From an uncultured Polaribacter sp. (lineage in GTDB: Bacteria > Bacteroidota > Bacteroidia > Flavobacteriales > Flavobacteriaceae): 64,000 nt of DNA. Under the pieces are notes generated by a model. That model saw only the letters and a program-made list of their open reading frames with translations. It searched no databases and was not told the DNA's origin. The DNA is taken from NCBI RefSeq assembly GCF_947495205.1, contig NZ_CANLXV010000002.1, positions 186,001-250,000 of the forward strand. The letters are read 5' to 3'. The position numbers and the translations under genes were made by a program. This document shows positions 44,770 through 55,248 of the stretch, one piece after another (the stretch's first letter is position 1; each line of letters begins with the position of its first letter).

Positions 44770-47700
44770 ATGAAACAAAAAATATTTTTACTTATACTGC
44801 TGTTATTCACAAAATTGATATCTGCTCAATTAAGTAGGTATAATTTTAAGAATATTAATATCTCAGATGGTCTTTCACACAATACCATAACAGCTATACA
44901 AGAAGATAAATTTGGGCAGATTTGGTTTGCTACAAGCAATGGATTAAACAAATACAATGGTAAAGAATTTACCATTTACAGAAATAACCCAAAAGATAAA
45001 TTTAGCATAAGCAATAGTGATGTATCTAATATTCTTATTGATAAAGACGGCATTATTTGGGCTGGTACTTTTAATGGTTTAAACAGATTTGATCCTAAAA
45101 ATAATAGCTTTAAGCGGTTTTATAGAAGAGCTTCAAATAAATTTTCATTAAGCAATAGTTTAATTATTTGTAGCTTAGAAATGCACAGAGGAAATATTTG
45201 GTTTGGTACTGCAAACGGAGTTTCCATCTACAACAAAAGCACAAAAAGATTTAAAAGATTCTTAACCAAAAACCCTAAAAAAGGTACTAGAGCTATAAAT
45301 GATATTTACAGAGACAACAATTATGTTATATGGTTGGCTACAAACAATGGCCTTGTAAAAGTAGATAGAGATAAAAATAATAAATTTATTACAAGTGAAT
45401 ATCATTTAAACAACAAAACAAATAAACTACACATTAACAGTATTTTACAAGTTTCTTCAGAAATTATTGCTTTAGGCACAAAATACAATGGGTTGTTACA
45501 TTTTAATACAAAAACAGAAAAATTTGAACACCCTAAAGAAATAAATATTCCAAAAAACTTAGATGTAAGAGATTTAGAATTAGATAATAATAAAAATTTA
45601 TGGATAGCTACCACAAGTGGTCTTTATATTATTGATTCAAATAACCAAACCACTCTTATAAAAGAAAATAATGTTGACAACTATAGCACCATTCAAAATT
45701 ATATAAGAACTATTTACAAAGATAAAAACGGACTAATGTGGTTGGGCACACAAAATGGAGGAGTAATTACTTGGGACAAATCTTACCAAAACTTCCTGCA
45801 CTTTAAAAACAAAAAATTAAATAATAACATTACCAATAGTATTGTTACAGACAAAGAACAAAATATATACTTTGCTACAGAAACAGGTGTTGTAAATGTT
45901 TTTGATAAAAAAGGTAATGTTTCTGAAATATTTAAAATAAAAAGTACTAAAAAAAACAGAACACATCCTATTAAAACGTTGTATTACAACAATTCTGACA
46001 ACCTCTTATTTATTGGCACCGAAAACAAAGGGATTATTGTTTATGATGTAAAGTTGAAAAAAATACGTCCTAATATTATTTCTAAACCTTTAAGAGCGCT
46101 TTTAAAAAACTCGATAATAAATGATATTAAGAAAGACGCCAAAAACAATTTAATTATTGGCGCAACTGGCTTGGGTATAATACGATACAATTGTGAAACA
46201 CAAAGAATAAGACAATTTTATAGAAATAAAATAGCTTCTAACATTATGAAATCTATTTTTATTGATGCTGATGATAACATAATTGCTGGAGGTATTGGTG
46301 GCGTTTCTACCATAAAAATAGATGAAAAAGGTGTAGCCAAAATTAAAAATTACTTTAAAAACAGACCATTAATAACCTATAACGTAAGTGCAGTTTTTAA
46401 AGATTCTAATAATGTGATCTGGATAGGAACCACCACCAGAGGTTTGTACAAAATAACAGGTAACGAAACAAAGATTGTAAACTTTCCTACTCGAAATAAA
46501 TTTACATCAGTACATTCCATCTTAGAAGGAAAAAAAGGAGTATTATGGCTAAGTACAGATATTGGTATTGTAAGATATAACAGTAATACAAGCAAAAGTT
46601 TTGCCTACAATAATAATATCTTAGCCAATAACAATTTTAGACCAAATTCCAGTTTAAAAATTGGAAAACAATTTTATTTTGGAGATTTATTTGGCGTAAC
46701 CACCTTTAATTCTGAAAATATAGTTAAAAGTATAGACGTACCCAAGGTTGTTTTATCTCAATTAAAAATAAAAAACAAAGAAGTAAATATAGATACAGAT
46801 GATATGATCTTATCTAGAAACTTAAATTACACAGATGCTTTAGAGTTAGATTATAACAACTCTAATTTTTCTATTAGCTATGCCCTACCCAATTACATAA
46901 ACTCTAAAGGCAATAAATATGCATATCGTTTAAAAGGCTTAGATAATTCTTGGACTTACACCAAGCAAACAGAAGCTTATTTTACATTACAAAGCGCAGG
47001 CAATTACACCTTTCAAGTAAAAGGAGCAAATCATGATAATGTTTGGAACAACAGGCCTACAAATATAGACATCATTATAAACCCAGCTCCATGGAAAACT
47101 TGGTGGGCTTACACTATTTATGTACTATTACTCTTTATTACATTATATAGTATTTCTTGGTTTATTCAATCTAAAGCAAGGTTAAAAGATAAGTTGAAGT
47201 TAGAATATATTGCCAACAAAAAAAATGAAGAATTAAACAAAGTTAAGCTAGAATTTTTCACCAATATTTCTCATGAATTTAGAACACCATTAACACTAAT
47301 CACAGCACCTCTTCAAAAAATACTTTCAGACTATTCTGGCCCAAGTGAAATCTATAAAAAACTAAAAATTATAGAGAGTAGCACCAATCATCTTTTGAGA
47401 CTTATTAATAGATTAATGGATTTTAGAAAATTAGAAAGTAATCAGTTTGAACTAGCCGCTGCAGAAGGTAATATTGTTAAGTTTTTACATGAAATATTTT
47501 TATCATTTTCAGAACATGCCAAAGACGGTAATTACAACTATAAATACATAACTTCAGAAGAAGAAATTTTGATGTATTATGATCGTTATAAACTAGAGCG
47601 TGTTTTTTATAACTTAATATCTAACGCTTTTCGTTACACTAAAAATGGTGGAAATATATTTGTGAAAATTAGCCAACAAAATGAAAACGTAATCATTACA

Positions 47701-48825
47701 GTTGAAGATTCTGGTGTAGGTATTTCTGAAGAATTTATAGATAAAATATTTGATCGTTTTTTTGAAGTTGCAGTGCATAAACAAACCAATGCCAACCATG
47801 TAAAAGGAACGGGAATTGGTTTATCTATTGCCAAAAATATAGTAAAATTACATCATGGAGATATTTCTGTAGAAAACATAACCCCTATTGGTGCAAAATT
47901 TACAGTAAGTTTAAAAATGGGCACAGCACATTTATCTGAAAAAGAAATCATACCAAATTTCAAAAAAAGTGATGACGTTTCGCAATACATCACGCAAATA
48001 AATTTACCAAAATATGATAAAAATAAACCGGTTAAAAATTTAATACTAGAAACAGAAAAGCACACCATACTTATTGTAGAAGACAACACTGTTTTAAGAT
48101 CTTTTATGAAAGAAATTTTAAAAGAAAACTATAACATTTTACAAGCCAAAAATGGAAAAGAAGCTTTTAATCTTGCCACCAAGCATTTACCAGATTTAAT
48201 TGTTAGCGATGTAGTTATGCCAGAAATGGTAGGTACAGAATTGTGCTCTAAAATAAAAACAAACATTGCCACAAGCCATATTCCTGTAATTTTATTAACC
48301 TCTAGAACGTCTTTAATCTATAAATTTGAAGGTTTAGAAAGTGGTGCAGATGATTACATAACAAAACCATTTAATATCAAAGAATTTACGCTAAAAATTA
48401 AAAACATTTTAGACTCTAAACTTAGCTTAAAAAACAAATTTATGTCTAATACTAGTTTTGAAACTTTAGATATTTCTTTAACTTCTTTAGACCAAAAACT
48501 ATTAGAAAAAGCATTTGAAATTGTAAAAGACAATATTGCCAATCCCGATTTTAATATTGCACAGTTTTCTGAAGATTTAGGCGTAAGTCGTTCTATGTTA
48601 TTTACAAAAGTTAAAGCTTGGGCAAACGCAACTCCAAACGATTTTATTCAAGAAATAAGACTAAAACACGCTTCTAAATTATTAGAATTAGACAAATTAA
48701 CCATTGCAGAAGTTAGCCATAAAGTTGGTTTTAAAAGACCAAAATATTTTAGCCAATGCTTTAAGAAAAAATACGGCCTTACACCTTCTGAATTCTCAAG
48801 TAAATTTTCAGGTAAGAATATCTAA
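44770..48825 (+). CDS. Hybrid two-component system sensor/regulator (HTCS)
   Basis: The 1351-residue inner-membrane protein joins all two-component parts in one chain. After a signal peptide come two periplasmic propellers of reg_prop repeats (for example DKFGQIWFATSNGLNKYNG) and a Y_Y_Y domain (about 690-770). A membrane segment lies at about 778-799, then HisKA with SHEFRTPLT (His835) and an ATPase with N and G boxes (ISNAFRYT, GTGIGLSI). A receiver follows (Asp1147 in IVSDVVMPE), then an AraC-type HTH (about 1255-1345). It senses an oligosaccharide in the periplasm and activates transcription. It sits in the middle of the locus whose promoters share one operator, so it is the prime candidate regulator. 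Confidence 0.95.
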   Translation: MKQKIFLLILLLFTKLISAQLSRYNFKNINISDGLSHNTITAIQEDKFGQIWFATSNGLNKYNGKEFTIYRNNPKDKFSISNSDVSNILIDKDGIIWAGTFNGLNRFDPKNNSFKRFYRRASNKFSLSNSLIICSLEMHRGNIWFGTANGVSIYNKSTKRFKRFLTKNPKKGTRAINDIYRDNNYVIWLATNNGLVKVDRDKNNKFITSEYHLNNKTNKLHINSILQVSSEIIALGTKYNGLLHFNTKTEKFEHPKEINIPKNLDVRDLELDNNKNLWIATTSGLYIIDSNNQTTLIKENNVDNYSTIQNYIRTIYKDKNGLMWLGTQNGGVITWDKSYQNFLHFKNKKLNNNITNSIVTDKEQNIYFATETGVVNVFDKKGNVSEIFKIKSTKKNRTHPIKTLYYNNSDNLLFIGTENKGIIVYDVKLKKIRPNIISKPLRALLKNSIINDIKKDAKNNLIIGATGLGIIRYNCETQRIRQFYRNKIASNIMKSIFIDADDNIIAGGIGGVSTIKIDEKGVAKIKNYFKNRPLITYNVSAVFKDSNNVIWIGTTTRGLYKITGNETKIVNFPTRNKFTSVHSILEGKKGVLWLSTDIGIVRYNSNTSKSFAYNNNILANNNFRPNSSLKIGKQFYFGDLFGVTTFNSENIVKSIDVPKVVLSQLKIKNKEVNIDTDDMILSRNLNYTDALELDYNNSNFSISYALPNYINSKGNKYAYRLKGLDNSWTYTKQTEAYFTLQSAGNYTFQVKGANHDNVWNNRPTNIDIIINPAPWKTWWAYTIYVLLLFITLYSISWFIQSKARLKDKLKLEYIANKKNEELNKVKLEFFTNISHEFRTPLTLITAPLQKILSDYSGPSEIYKKLKIIESSTNHLLRLINRLMDFRKLESNQFELAAAEGNIVKFLHEIFLSFSEHAKDGNYNYKYITSEEEILMYYDRYKLERVFYNLISNAFRYTKNGGNIFVKISQQNENVIITVEDSGVGISEEFIDKIFDRFFEVAVHKQTNANHVKGTGIGLSIAKNIVKLHHGDISVENITPIGAKFTVSLKMGTAHLSEKEIIPNFKKSDDVSQYITQINLPKYDKNKPVKNLILETEKHTILIVEDNTVLRSFMKEILKENYNILQAKNGKEAFNLATKHLPDLIVSDVVMPEMVGTELCSKIKTNIATSHIPVILLTSRTSLIYKFEGLESGADDYITKPFNIKEFTLKIKNILDSKLSLKNKFMSNTSFETLDISLTSLDQKLLEKAFEIVKDNIANPDFNIAQFSEDLGVSRSMLFTKVKAWANATPNDFIQEIRLKHASKLLELDKLTIAEVSHKVGFKRPKYFSQCFKKKYGLTPSEFSSKFSGKNI

Positions 48826-48842
48826 AACAGTGGTATAGTTTA

Positions 48843-48889
48843 TACATAACACTACAGGATTAGTTATAGGTTAAAAAATATTATGTTTG
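48843..48889 (+). promoter_or_regulatory. Activator site and promoter 8 (GH2-lyase-GH106 operon)
   Basis: TACATAACACTACAGGAT (48843-48860), a 21-base gap, then TATGTTTG (48882-48889), an exact TAnnTTTG. The start codon is 28 bases later. It would drive the long operon reaching the right edge. Confidence 0.65.
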
Positions 48890-48916
48890 TTTTACACCAA
48901 ACAAGCCTATAAACTA

Positions 48917-51900
48917 ATGAAAAGTTCCGCCTTTTTTCTACTATATTTTTCAATTATATTTTCAATTAACAGCCAACGCGTAGCAACTAATTTTAATAAC
49001 AATTGGCAGTTTATTTTAGAAGACAATCCCACATTTTCAAAAGAAAATTTTGATGATTCTAGTTGGCAAAAATTAAACGTACCACACGATTGGTCTTTTG
49101 AAAAAGGCGTAAGAAAAGGTGGAGATCAAGGTCAAGGTGGTGGTTATCATGATGGTGGAATTGGTTGGTACAGAAAACAATTCAACATAAAAAAAGAAAG
49201 TCTTTCTAAAATCACCTACATCAATTTTGATGGCGTTTATATGAATTCTGAAGTCTGGATAAATGGCCATCACTTAGGCAAAAGACCCTATGGTTACATC
49301 AGTTTTAGATACAATATTTCAAAATTTTTAAAGGAAGGGAAAAACACCATTGCCGTTCGTGTTGATAATTCTTTAGAACCTTCTGCACGTTGGTATCACC
49401 CTTGTGGAATTTACGCGCAAGTAAAATTAACAGAGGTACATCCAACGCATTTTAAACCCAATTCAATTTTTATAAAAACACCTTCAATTTCAAAAGAAAA
49501 AGCAACGGTTGTTATTGATGCAGAAATCAACGGAAAATTAAAAGGATTAAAATATGAGGTAAAATTATTTTCTGCTAAAGGAAAAGAATTGACAAGTAAC
49601 TGCGAGAAAATAACAGCTTCAAATCCTACGTATCAATTAGAAGTTAAAAATCCTCAATTATGGAGTCCAGAAACTCCAAATGTTTACAAAGCGGTTACTC
49701 AAATTTTAAAAGGAAAAAAAGTTATTGATGAAATTGAAACCACTTTTGGTTTTAAAACCGTAAAATGGGAAACAGCAACTGGTTTTTGGTTGAATGGAGA
49801 AAATGTAAAATTAAAAGGTGTTTGCGAACATTGGGAAGGTGGTCCAGTTGGTGGTGCTTGGACAAAGCCCATGTTACGTTGGAAATTACAAAGTTTAAAA
49901 GACATGGGCATTAATGCCATTCGTCCTTCACACAATCCTACGCCACCAATGTTTTATGATATTTGTGATGAAATTGGTTTGTTGGTAATGGATGAAATTT
50001 TTGACGGTTGGCACAAAAAAGCACCTCAAGATTACGGCAAACAAGCTTTTGACCAATGGTGGAAACGTGATGTAACAGAATGGATTACAAGAGACAGAAA
50101 CCATCCAAGTATTTTTGTTTGGAGCTTAGGAAATGAAACACATAGCCCCATAGGATCAGAATTGGTGAAGTTTGGAAAACAACTAGATCCAACACGTTTG
50201 TTTACATCAGGCGCAGGAAATCCAGAAGATATGGATATTCAAGGTGTAAATGGAGGTTCTGAAACCAAATCTTTTATAGATAGTAAAAATCAAAAAGAAT
50301 TAGAAAAACCATTTATTTCTACAGAAGCGCCACATACTTGGCAAACCAGAGGTTATTACAGAACACAAACTTGGTGGAGAGATAACGAATTACCAGGAAC
50401 GTATGAATTACCAAATTTAACAGAAAAAGAAATCTTTTTTTACGAAGGCATCAATCCTAAAAAATGGAGAAATAGAAAACAAAGTTTCAATTCGTCTTAT
50501 GACAATGCAACTGTAAGAGTTTCTGCTAGAAAATATTGGGAAGTTATGCGAGACAATCCTTGGCATAGTGGTCATTTTAGATGGACAGGTTTCGATTATT
50601 ATGGAGAAGCTGGTTTGGTGCATGGTGGTTTACCTTTCAATTTATTTATGGGCGGTGCTTTAGATGTTGCAGGTTTTAAAAAGGATTTATTCTATTTCTA
50701 CCAAAGTCAATGGACAAAAGAACCTATGATTCATATGTTGCCACATTGGTCGCATCCAAGAATGAAAAAAGGAACCGTTATTCCTGTTTGGGTATATTCA
50801 AATGCAGAGGAAGTAGAATTGTTTTTAAACGGAAAGTCTTTAGGAAAAGACAAACCAGGATCCGTTTGGAACGAAATGCAATGTGAATGGATGGTTCCTT
50901 ATGAGGAAGGAAAGTTAGAAGCAGTCGCTTATATTAATGGCAAAGAAGTAAAGCGAACTTCGTTTAGTACAAGTAAACAACCATCAAAATTAAAAACAAG
51001 CATCCAAAAATTAGAGGCTGAAGATTCTTTTACAACAAGTTACATTATTACTTCAGAAAGTTTAGATGCAAATGACAATTTGTATCCTTATGGAGAAAAT
51101 AAAATCTATTATACTATTCAGGGTGATGTAAAAAAGATTTCTATGGAAAATGGAAATCCTATTGATCCTACAAGTAGAACAAAATCAGATTATAGAGCCT
51201 TGTTTTTTGGTAAAACAAGATTGTTTTTAAGAGAACAACCTAATGCTAAAAATGCAGCTGTAATTACAGCTTCAATTTTAGGAGATAAAGCGTTATTTCT
51301 TTCTAATAAAATAACCATAGCAACCAAACAATTTGCGGTTTTTGGAACATTAAAAGCATCAAATTTAGAAGTTTTATATACCACAAATGGAGAAAATCCT
51401 GAAACAAAAGGAATGCTTTACAAAGGCGCTTTTGAAATTCAAGATAATACTACCGTAAAAGCCATTATCAAACAAAACGGAAAAGTTGTGCTAACACTAG
51501 AAGAAACTTTTGGTAAAAGTGAAGGTTTATTTTGGGGTGATGAACACTCTAAAGATATGTGGATTGGTAGAGGAATTAATATTTCTGCGGAAGAGGGTAT
51601 TTTAAAAGGAAGTGCAACTGCAAGCAGAGCAGCAAGACGTTTTAAAGGAACTGGTTTTGTAGATTTTAAAGGTAAAGAAGGATCTGTAGAATTCTATCAA
51701 GAAAATGATGGCGAAGAAGGCGATTACAGCATGCGTTTTAGATATATGCACAATAATAAAGGCGCATTGCATCCTATGAAATTGTATTTAAATGATGAAT
51801 ATGTTAGGACTTTAGAATTTAAACCAACAGGTGGATGGGAAAAAGAATGGAAATTTGTTCCTGCAATTTTAAGATTAAAAGCGGGTGCAAATAGTATAAG

Positions 51901-51955
51901 AATTGAAACCACAGGAAAAAGTGGCCCTTATATTGATGAATTGTTTATTGATTAA
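48917..51955 (+). CDS. Glycoside hydrolase family 2, large form with C-terminal binding domains
   Basis: The start at MKSSAFF (48917) is preferred over the TTG at 48887, which lies inside the -7 box. The product is 1012 residues with a cleavable signal peptide. GH2 order is clear: jelly roll (LNVPHDWSFEKG), sandwich, TIM barrel with Glu407 in WSLGNETHS as acid/base and Glu470 in FISTEAPH as nucleophile. Later domains include a Fn3-associated stretch (about 811-865, VLYTTNGENPE) and a final jelly roll (about 870-1012) that may bind carbohydrate. It is probably a beta-galactosidase or beta-glucuronidase acting on locus products. First gene of the last operon. Confidence 0.9.
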   Translation: MKSSAFFLLYFSIIFSINSQRVATNFNNNWQFILEDNPTFSKENFDDSSWQKLNVPHDWSFEKGVRKGGDQGQGGGYHDGGIGWYRKQFNIKKESLSKITYINFDGVYMNSEVWINGHHLGKRPYGYISFRYNISKFLKEGKNTIAVRVDNSLEPSARWYHPCGIYAQVKLTEVHPTHFKPNSIFIKTPSISKEKATVVIDAEINGKLKGLKYEVKLFSAKGKELTSNCEKITASNPTYQLEVKNPQLWSPETPNVYKAVTQILKGKKVIDEIETTFGFKTVKWETATGFWLNGENVKLKGVCEHWEGGPVGGAWTKPMLRWKLQSLKDMGINAIRPSHNPTPPMFYDICDEIGLLVMDEIFDGWHKKAPQDYGKQAFDQWWKRDVTEWITRDRNHPSIFVWSLGNETHSPIGSELVKFGKQLDPTRLFTSGAGNPEDMDIQGVNGGSETKSFIDSKNQKELEKPFISTEAPHTWQTRGYYRTQTWWRDNELPGTYELPNLTEKEIFFYEGINPKKWRNRKQSFNSSYDNATVRVSARKYWEVMRDNPWHSGHFRWTGFDYYGEAGLVHGGLPFNLFMGGALDVAGFKKDLFYFYQSQWTKEPMIHMLPHWSHPRMKKGTVIPVWVYSNAEEVELFLNGKSLGKDKPGSVWNEMQCEWMVPYEEGKLEAVAYINGKEVKRTSFSTSKQPSKLKTSIQKLEAEDSFTTSYIITSESLDANDNLYPYGENKIYYTIQGDVKKISMENGNPIDPTSRTKSDYRALFFGKTRLFLREQPNAKNAAVITASILGDKALFLSNKITIATKQFAVFGTLKASNLEVLYTTNGENPETKGMLYKGAFEIQDNTTVKAIIKQNGKVVLTLEETFGKSEGLFWGDEHSKDMWIGRGINISAEEGILKGSATASRAARRFKGTGFVDFKGKEGSVEFYQENDGEEGDYSMRFRYMHNNKGALHPMKLYLNDEYVRTLEFKPTGGWEKEWKFVPAILRLKAGANSIRIETTGKSGPYIDELFID

Positions 51956-51972
51956 TATTTTAAATTATTTTT

Positions 51973-53100
51973 ATGAGTAAAACAGTATCATTTTACATCA
52001 AGTTAATAGTTGTTTTTTTTATTGGTATCACTAGCTGTTCAGATGCTCAAAATAATACTAAAAAAGATAATCAAATAATTCAAAATGCAGATTTATTATT
52101 AAATATAAATCCATTTTCTGTAGTTCATAAAACAGGTGTACCTCCAAGTAAAAGCAAACACGATTATATGAGTATTGGCCCGTATTGGTGGCCAAATCCA
52201 AATACGTCAGATAGTTTACCATACATTAGAAAAGATGGTGAAATAAACCCTGAAACTCGAAATAATTTTACAGATTATACAGAGAAAAATAAATTTATAG
52301 CTGCTGTAAAAACATTAACTAAAGCATATAAAATTAGTAATAACAATAAATATGCTATTAAAAATTTAGCCCTTATTAATGCTTGGTTTTTAAATGATGA
52401 AACTAAAATGAACCCTAATGTAAATTTTGGGCAATACGTTCCTGGTAAATCAGAAGGTAGGTGTTTTGGAATTATTGAATTTGGCGGCTTAACAGCAGTT
52501 TTACAATTTTTAGAATTAGCAAAATCCAACAATTTGCTCGATAAAAAAACAGAAAAAGGAATGCATAATTGGTTTACTGATTACAGCAATTGGTTAAAAA
52601 ATAGCAAATTAGGTATAGAAGAATCCACCAGAAAAAACAACCACGCTACACATTATGATGTTCAATTGCTAAGTATTTTAAGATATCTAAATAAAATTGA
52701 AGAAGTTAAAAACTATTTGTCTACAACCACAAAAGCTAGAATTTTTAGTCAAATTGAACCTGATGGAAGTCAGCCTCTTGAATTAGCGAGAACAAAATCT
52801 TTTTCTTATTCAGTAATGAATTTACACGCATTTTTAGAATTGGCAGCATTAGGTCAACAAGTTGGCGTAAACCTTTGGAATGAAACTTCAAAAGATGGTA
52901 GAAGTATAAAAAAAGGCTACGAATTTATGTTGCCTTATGTAACCAATAAAAAAGAATGGCCTTTCAAACAAATTAAAGATAAAAAGTCTTCTGAAGAAAA
53001 ATTAATTAAAGATCTAAAAAAGGCTCATAAACTATTTAAAGAAGATGCTTTTGATGAAGCAATCCAAATTATAAACCAAAGAAATACGCCTAAACATTAA
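51973..53100 (+). CDS. Alginate-lyase-fold (PF05426) polysaccharide lyase lipoprotein
   Basis: The 375-residue protein has a signal with a lipobox-like GITSC. The conserved blocks KHDYMSIGPYWWPNP, RNNFTDYTEKNKF, STRKNNHATHYDVQLL (with the catalytic-type Asn/His pair) and ARTKSFSYSVMNL match the alpha/alpha-barrel alginate lyase superfamily, which includes PL5 and PL38. These enzymes cleave uronate-containing chains by beta-elimination; a glucuronan-type or GlcA-rich segment of ulvan is a sensible target in this locus. The last 60 residues are Lys-rich helices. It is followed directly by a second lyase, of PL8 type. Confidence 0.8.
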   Translation: MSKTVSFYIKLIVVFFIGITSCSDAQNNTKKDNQIIQNADLLLNINPFSVVHKTGVPPSKSKHDYMSIGPYWWPNPNTSDSLPYIRKDGEINPETRNNFTDYTEKNKFIAAVKTLTKAYKISNNNKYAIKNLALINAWFLNDETKMNPNVNFGQYVPGKSEGRCFGIIEFGGLTAVLQFLELAKSNNLLDKKTEKGMHNWFTDYSNWLKNSKLGIEESTRKNNHATHYDVQLLSILRYLNKIEEVKNYLSTTTKARIFSQIEPDGSQPLELARTKSFSYSVMNLHAFLELAALGQQVGVNLWNETSKDGRSIKKGYEFMLPYVTNKKEWPFKQIKDKKSSEEKLIKDLKKAHKLFKEDAFDEAIQIINQRNTPKH

Positions 53101-53133
53101 TATAATACCTAAAAAAATAGGCGATAATCTGCT

Positions 53134-55242
53134 ATGAGGTTACAAAGAAACTTCCTTTTTTTAATATTACTTACCATCATTAGTTGTAATAGCTCAAATG
53201 GTAGAAAAGAAGTACCTGTTTCTTATCCAAAAGGCTTAGATAAGTTTCATAAGAATGTCTTGGAATATTATCAAAATCAAAAAATAGAGGATTTTAGAAT
53301 AGCAGAATTTTTATCAGATTTAAAAGAAGATGGCTCATTTTCTACAATTGATTATACCAATAAAATAAGAAGTGATTGGCCTGTTAAGGATCATTTGAAA
53401 TATGTACAATATTTAGCAATTAGTTATAAAAATGAATCCTCTAAATATTATCAGGATAAAAACCTTTCAGAAAAAATTCATAAAGGATTAAATTACTGGT
53501 TAGAGAACGATTTTTTAAGCACCAATTGGCACGACCAACATATTGGTGTTCCAGAATTTTTGTTGCCAACATTGTTTTTAATGGAAAACGAGTTGTCTAA
53601 AAAACAGCTTGATAAAGCAAAAATATTGTTACATCGCGCCAAAATAAAAATGTCTGGTCAAAATAAAGTATGGTTGTCTAATAATGTGATGCTACGCTCT
53701 TTGTTGCTAAGAAAACAAGATTCAGTAGCCATTGCAAGTAAAGCCATTCAAAGCGAATTAAAAATAGCAAAAGGTGTTGGTGTAAAACCAGATTGGTCGT
53801 ATCATGAGCATGGTGCTCAATTACAATTTGGTAATTATGGTTTGTCGTATTTAGAAGATATGATAAAGACCTACACTTTTTTAGACAATACACCTTTTCA
53901 ATTTGAAAAAGATAAGATTCAATTTCTTAGAAACATCGTTTTAAAAGGACAACAATGGATATTGTACAACAATAGCTACGACACAAATGCTTGTGGAAGA
54001 CAGCTTTTTCCCAATGAACAACTTCAAAAAGCGAATCGTTTAAAAGAATGTATTCAAAAAATGAAGGTTTTAGATAAAGAATTTACAGAGGCTTATACTA
54101 TTGCTTTATACTCAAAAACCTTATCAGGTAATAAACACTTTTGGAAATCAGATTTTCAGGTGCACAGAAGAAAAGATTTTTATTTTTCGGTTAAAATGAG
54201 TTCTCAACGAGTGGTTGGAACAGAGTCTGTAAATCAAGAAAATGTGCAAGGTTATTATATGGGTGATGGTGTTGCACTTTTATCTAAAAACGGAAAAGAA
54301 TACGAAAATGTGTTTCCTTTTTGGGATTGGAAAAAATTACCTGGCACTACTATAATTCAAGATAAAAAACCACTTCCAATCATCAAGTTCAAAGCCTTTA
54401 AAACCAATAGCACTTTTGTTGGTGGTGTTAGTAATGGCAAAAACGGCATTGCTGTGATGGATTACAATCGAGATGGATTAAAAGCCAAAAAATCTTGGTT
54501 TCTATTTGATGACAAAATTGTGTGTTTAGGGAGCGATATTTCAGCAAATACAGATGATCTTGTAACCACAGCCATAAACCAATCCTTTTTAAAAGGTAAC
54601 GTTATTGTTGCTAAAAATGATAAGATACAAACCAATTTCAGAAACGGAAAAGCACTACAACCAAATTGGATTTTGCACGATAGCATTGGATATCTATTTC
54701 CAAAAGGCGGAAATATCAATTTCTCTACAAACATTTTAGAAGGCAGTTGGAATAAGGTGGCAAAACGTTACAGACCAGTAATACTCACAGAACATATTTT
54801 TAAATTATGGTTCAATCATGGTTCTCAACCAAAAAACAAAAGCTATAATTACATGTTAGTGCCAAATACAACTCAAGATAAAATGCTGCGTTTGCATAAA
54901 AGCAATCCTTTTAAAATAGTGAATACAGATCAACAGCAATCTGTAGAAAGTTTAGACAAGAAACAAGCAGGAATTGTCTTTTATAAAAAAGGAACATCAG
55001 AAATTAAAGGTGGTATTCGTGTAGATAAACCTTGTGTTGTTTTAATGGAAGAAAAAACAAATCAATTAATGTTAGCCGTAAGCGACCCTTCACACAAACT
55101 AAAAAATATAAAGATTACAATTCATGGAAAATATAATACACAGCATAGTAACTTTAATAATGGAAAAACCCAGTTTATAGTCAATTTACCTCAAGGAAAT
55201 TATTCAGGAAAAACGGTACAAGTAGCGTTAGATAAAAATTAG
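53134..55242 (+). CDS. PL8-like polysaccharide lyase lipoprotein
   Basis: The 702-residue protein has a signal with lipobox TIISC. An alpha/alpha-barrel with TNWHDQHIGVPEF, the Asn-containing VWLSNNVMLRSLL and WSYHEHGAQLQFGNYG supplies the catalytic-type His224 (or His226) and Tyr235, laid out as in chondroitin AC and hyaluronate lyases. The central beta-sandwich contains YMGDGVALL and PFWDWKKLPGTT, and a further sandwich ends the protein. The fold predicts a uronate lyase. In a rhamnose-sulfate locus the substrate is more likely GlcA-containing ulvan oligosaccharides than chondroitin. It is cotranscribed with the PF05426 lyase and GH106 genes. Confidence 0.85.
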   Translation: MRLQRNFLFLILLTIISCNSSNGRKEVPVSYPKGLDKFHKNVLEYYQNQKIEDFRIAEFLSDLKEDGSFSTIDYTNKIRSDWPVKDHLKYVQYLAISYKNESSKYYQDKNLSEKIHKGLNYWLENDFLSTNWHDQHIGVPEFLLPTLFLMENELSKKQLDKAKILLHRAKIKMSGQNKVWLSNNVMLRSLLLRKQDSVAIASKAIQSELKIAKGVGVKPDWSYHEHGAQLQFGNYGLSYLEDMIKTYTFLDNTPFQFEKDKIQFLRNIVLKGQQWILYNNSYDTNACGRQLFPNEQLQKANRLKECIQKMKVLDKEFTEAYTIALYSKTLSGNKHFWKSDFQVHRRKDFYFSVKMSSQRVVGTESVNQENVQGYYMGDGVALLSKNGKEYENVFPFWDWKKLPGTTIIQDKKPLPIIKFKAFKTNSTFVGGVSNGKNGIAVMDYNRDGLKAKKSWFLFDDKIVCLGSDISANTDDLVTTAINQSFLKGNVIVAKNDKIQTNFRNGKALQPNWILHDSIGYLFPKGGNINFSTNILEGSWNKVAKRYRPVILTEHIFKLWFNHGSQPKNKSYNYMLVPNTTQDKMLRLHKSNPFKIVNTDQQQSVESLDKKQAGIVFYKKGTSEIKGGIRVDKPCVVLMEEKTNQLMLAVSDPSHKLKNIKITIHGKYNTQHSNFNNGKTQFIVNLPQGNYSGKTVQVALDKN

Positions 55243-55248
55243 AAAAAA

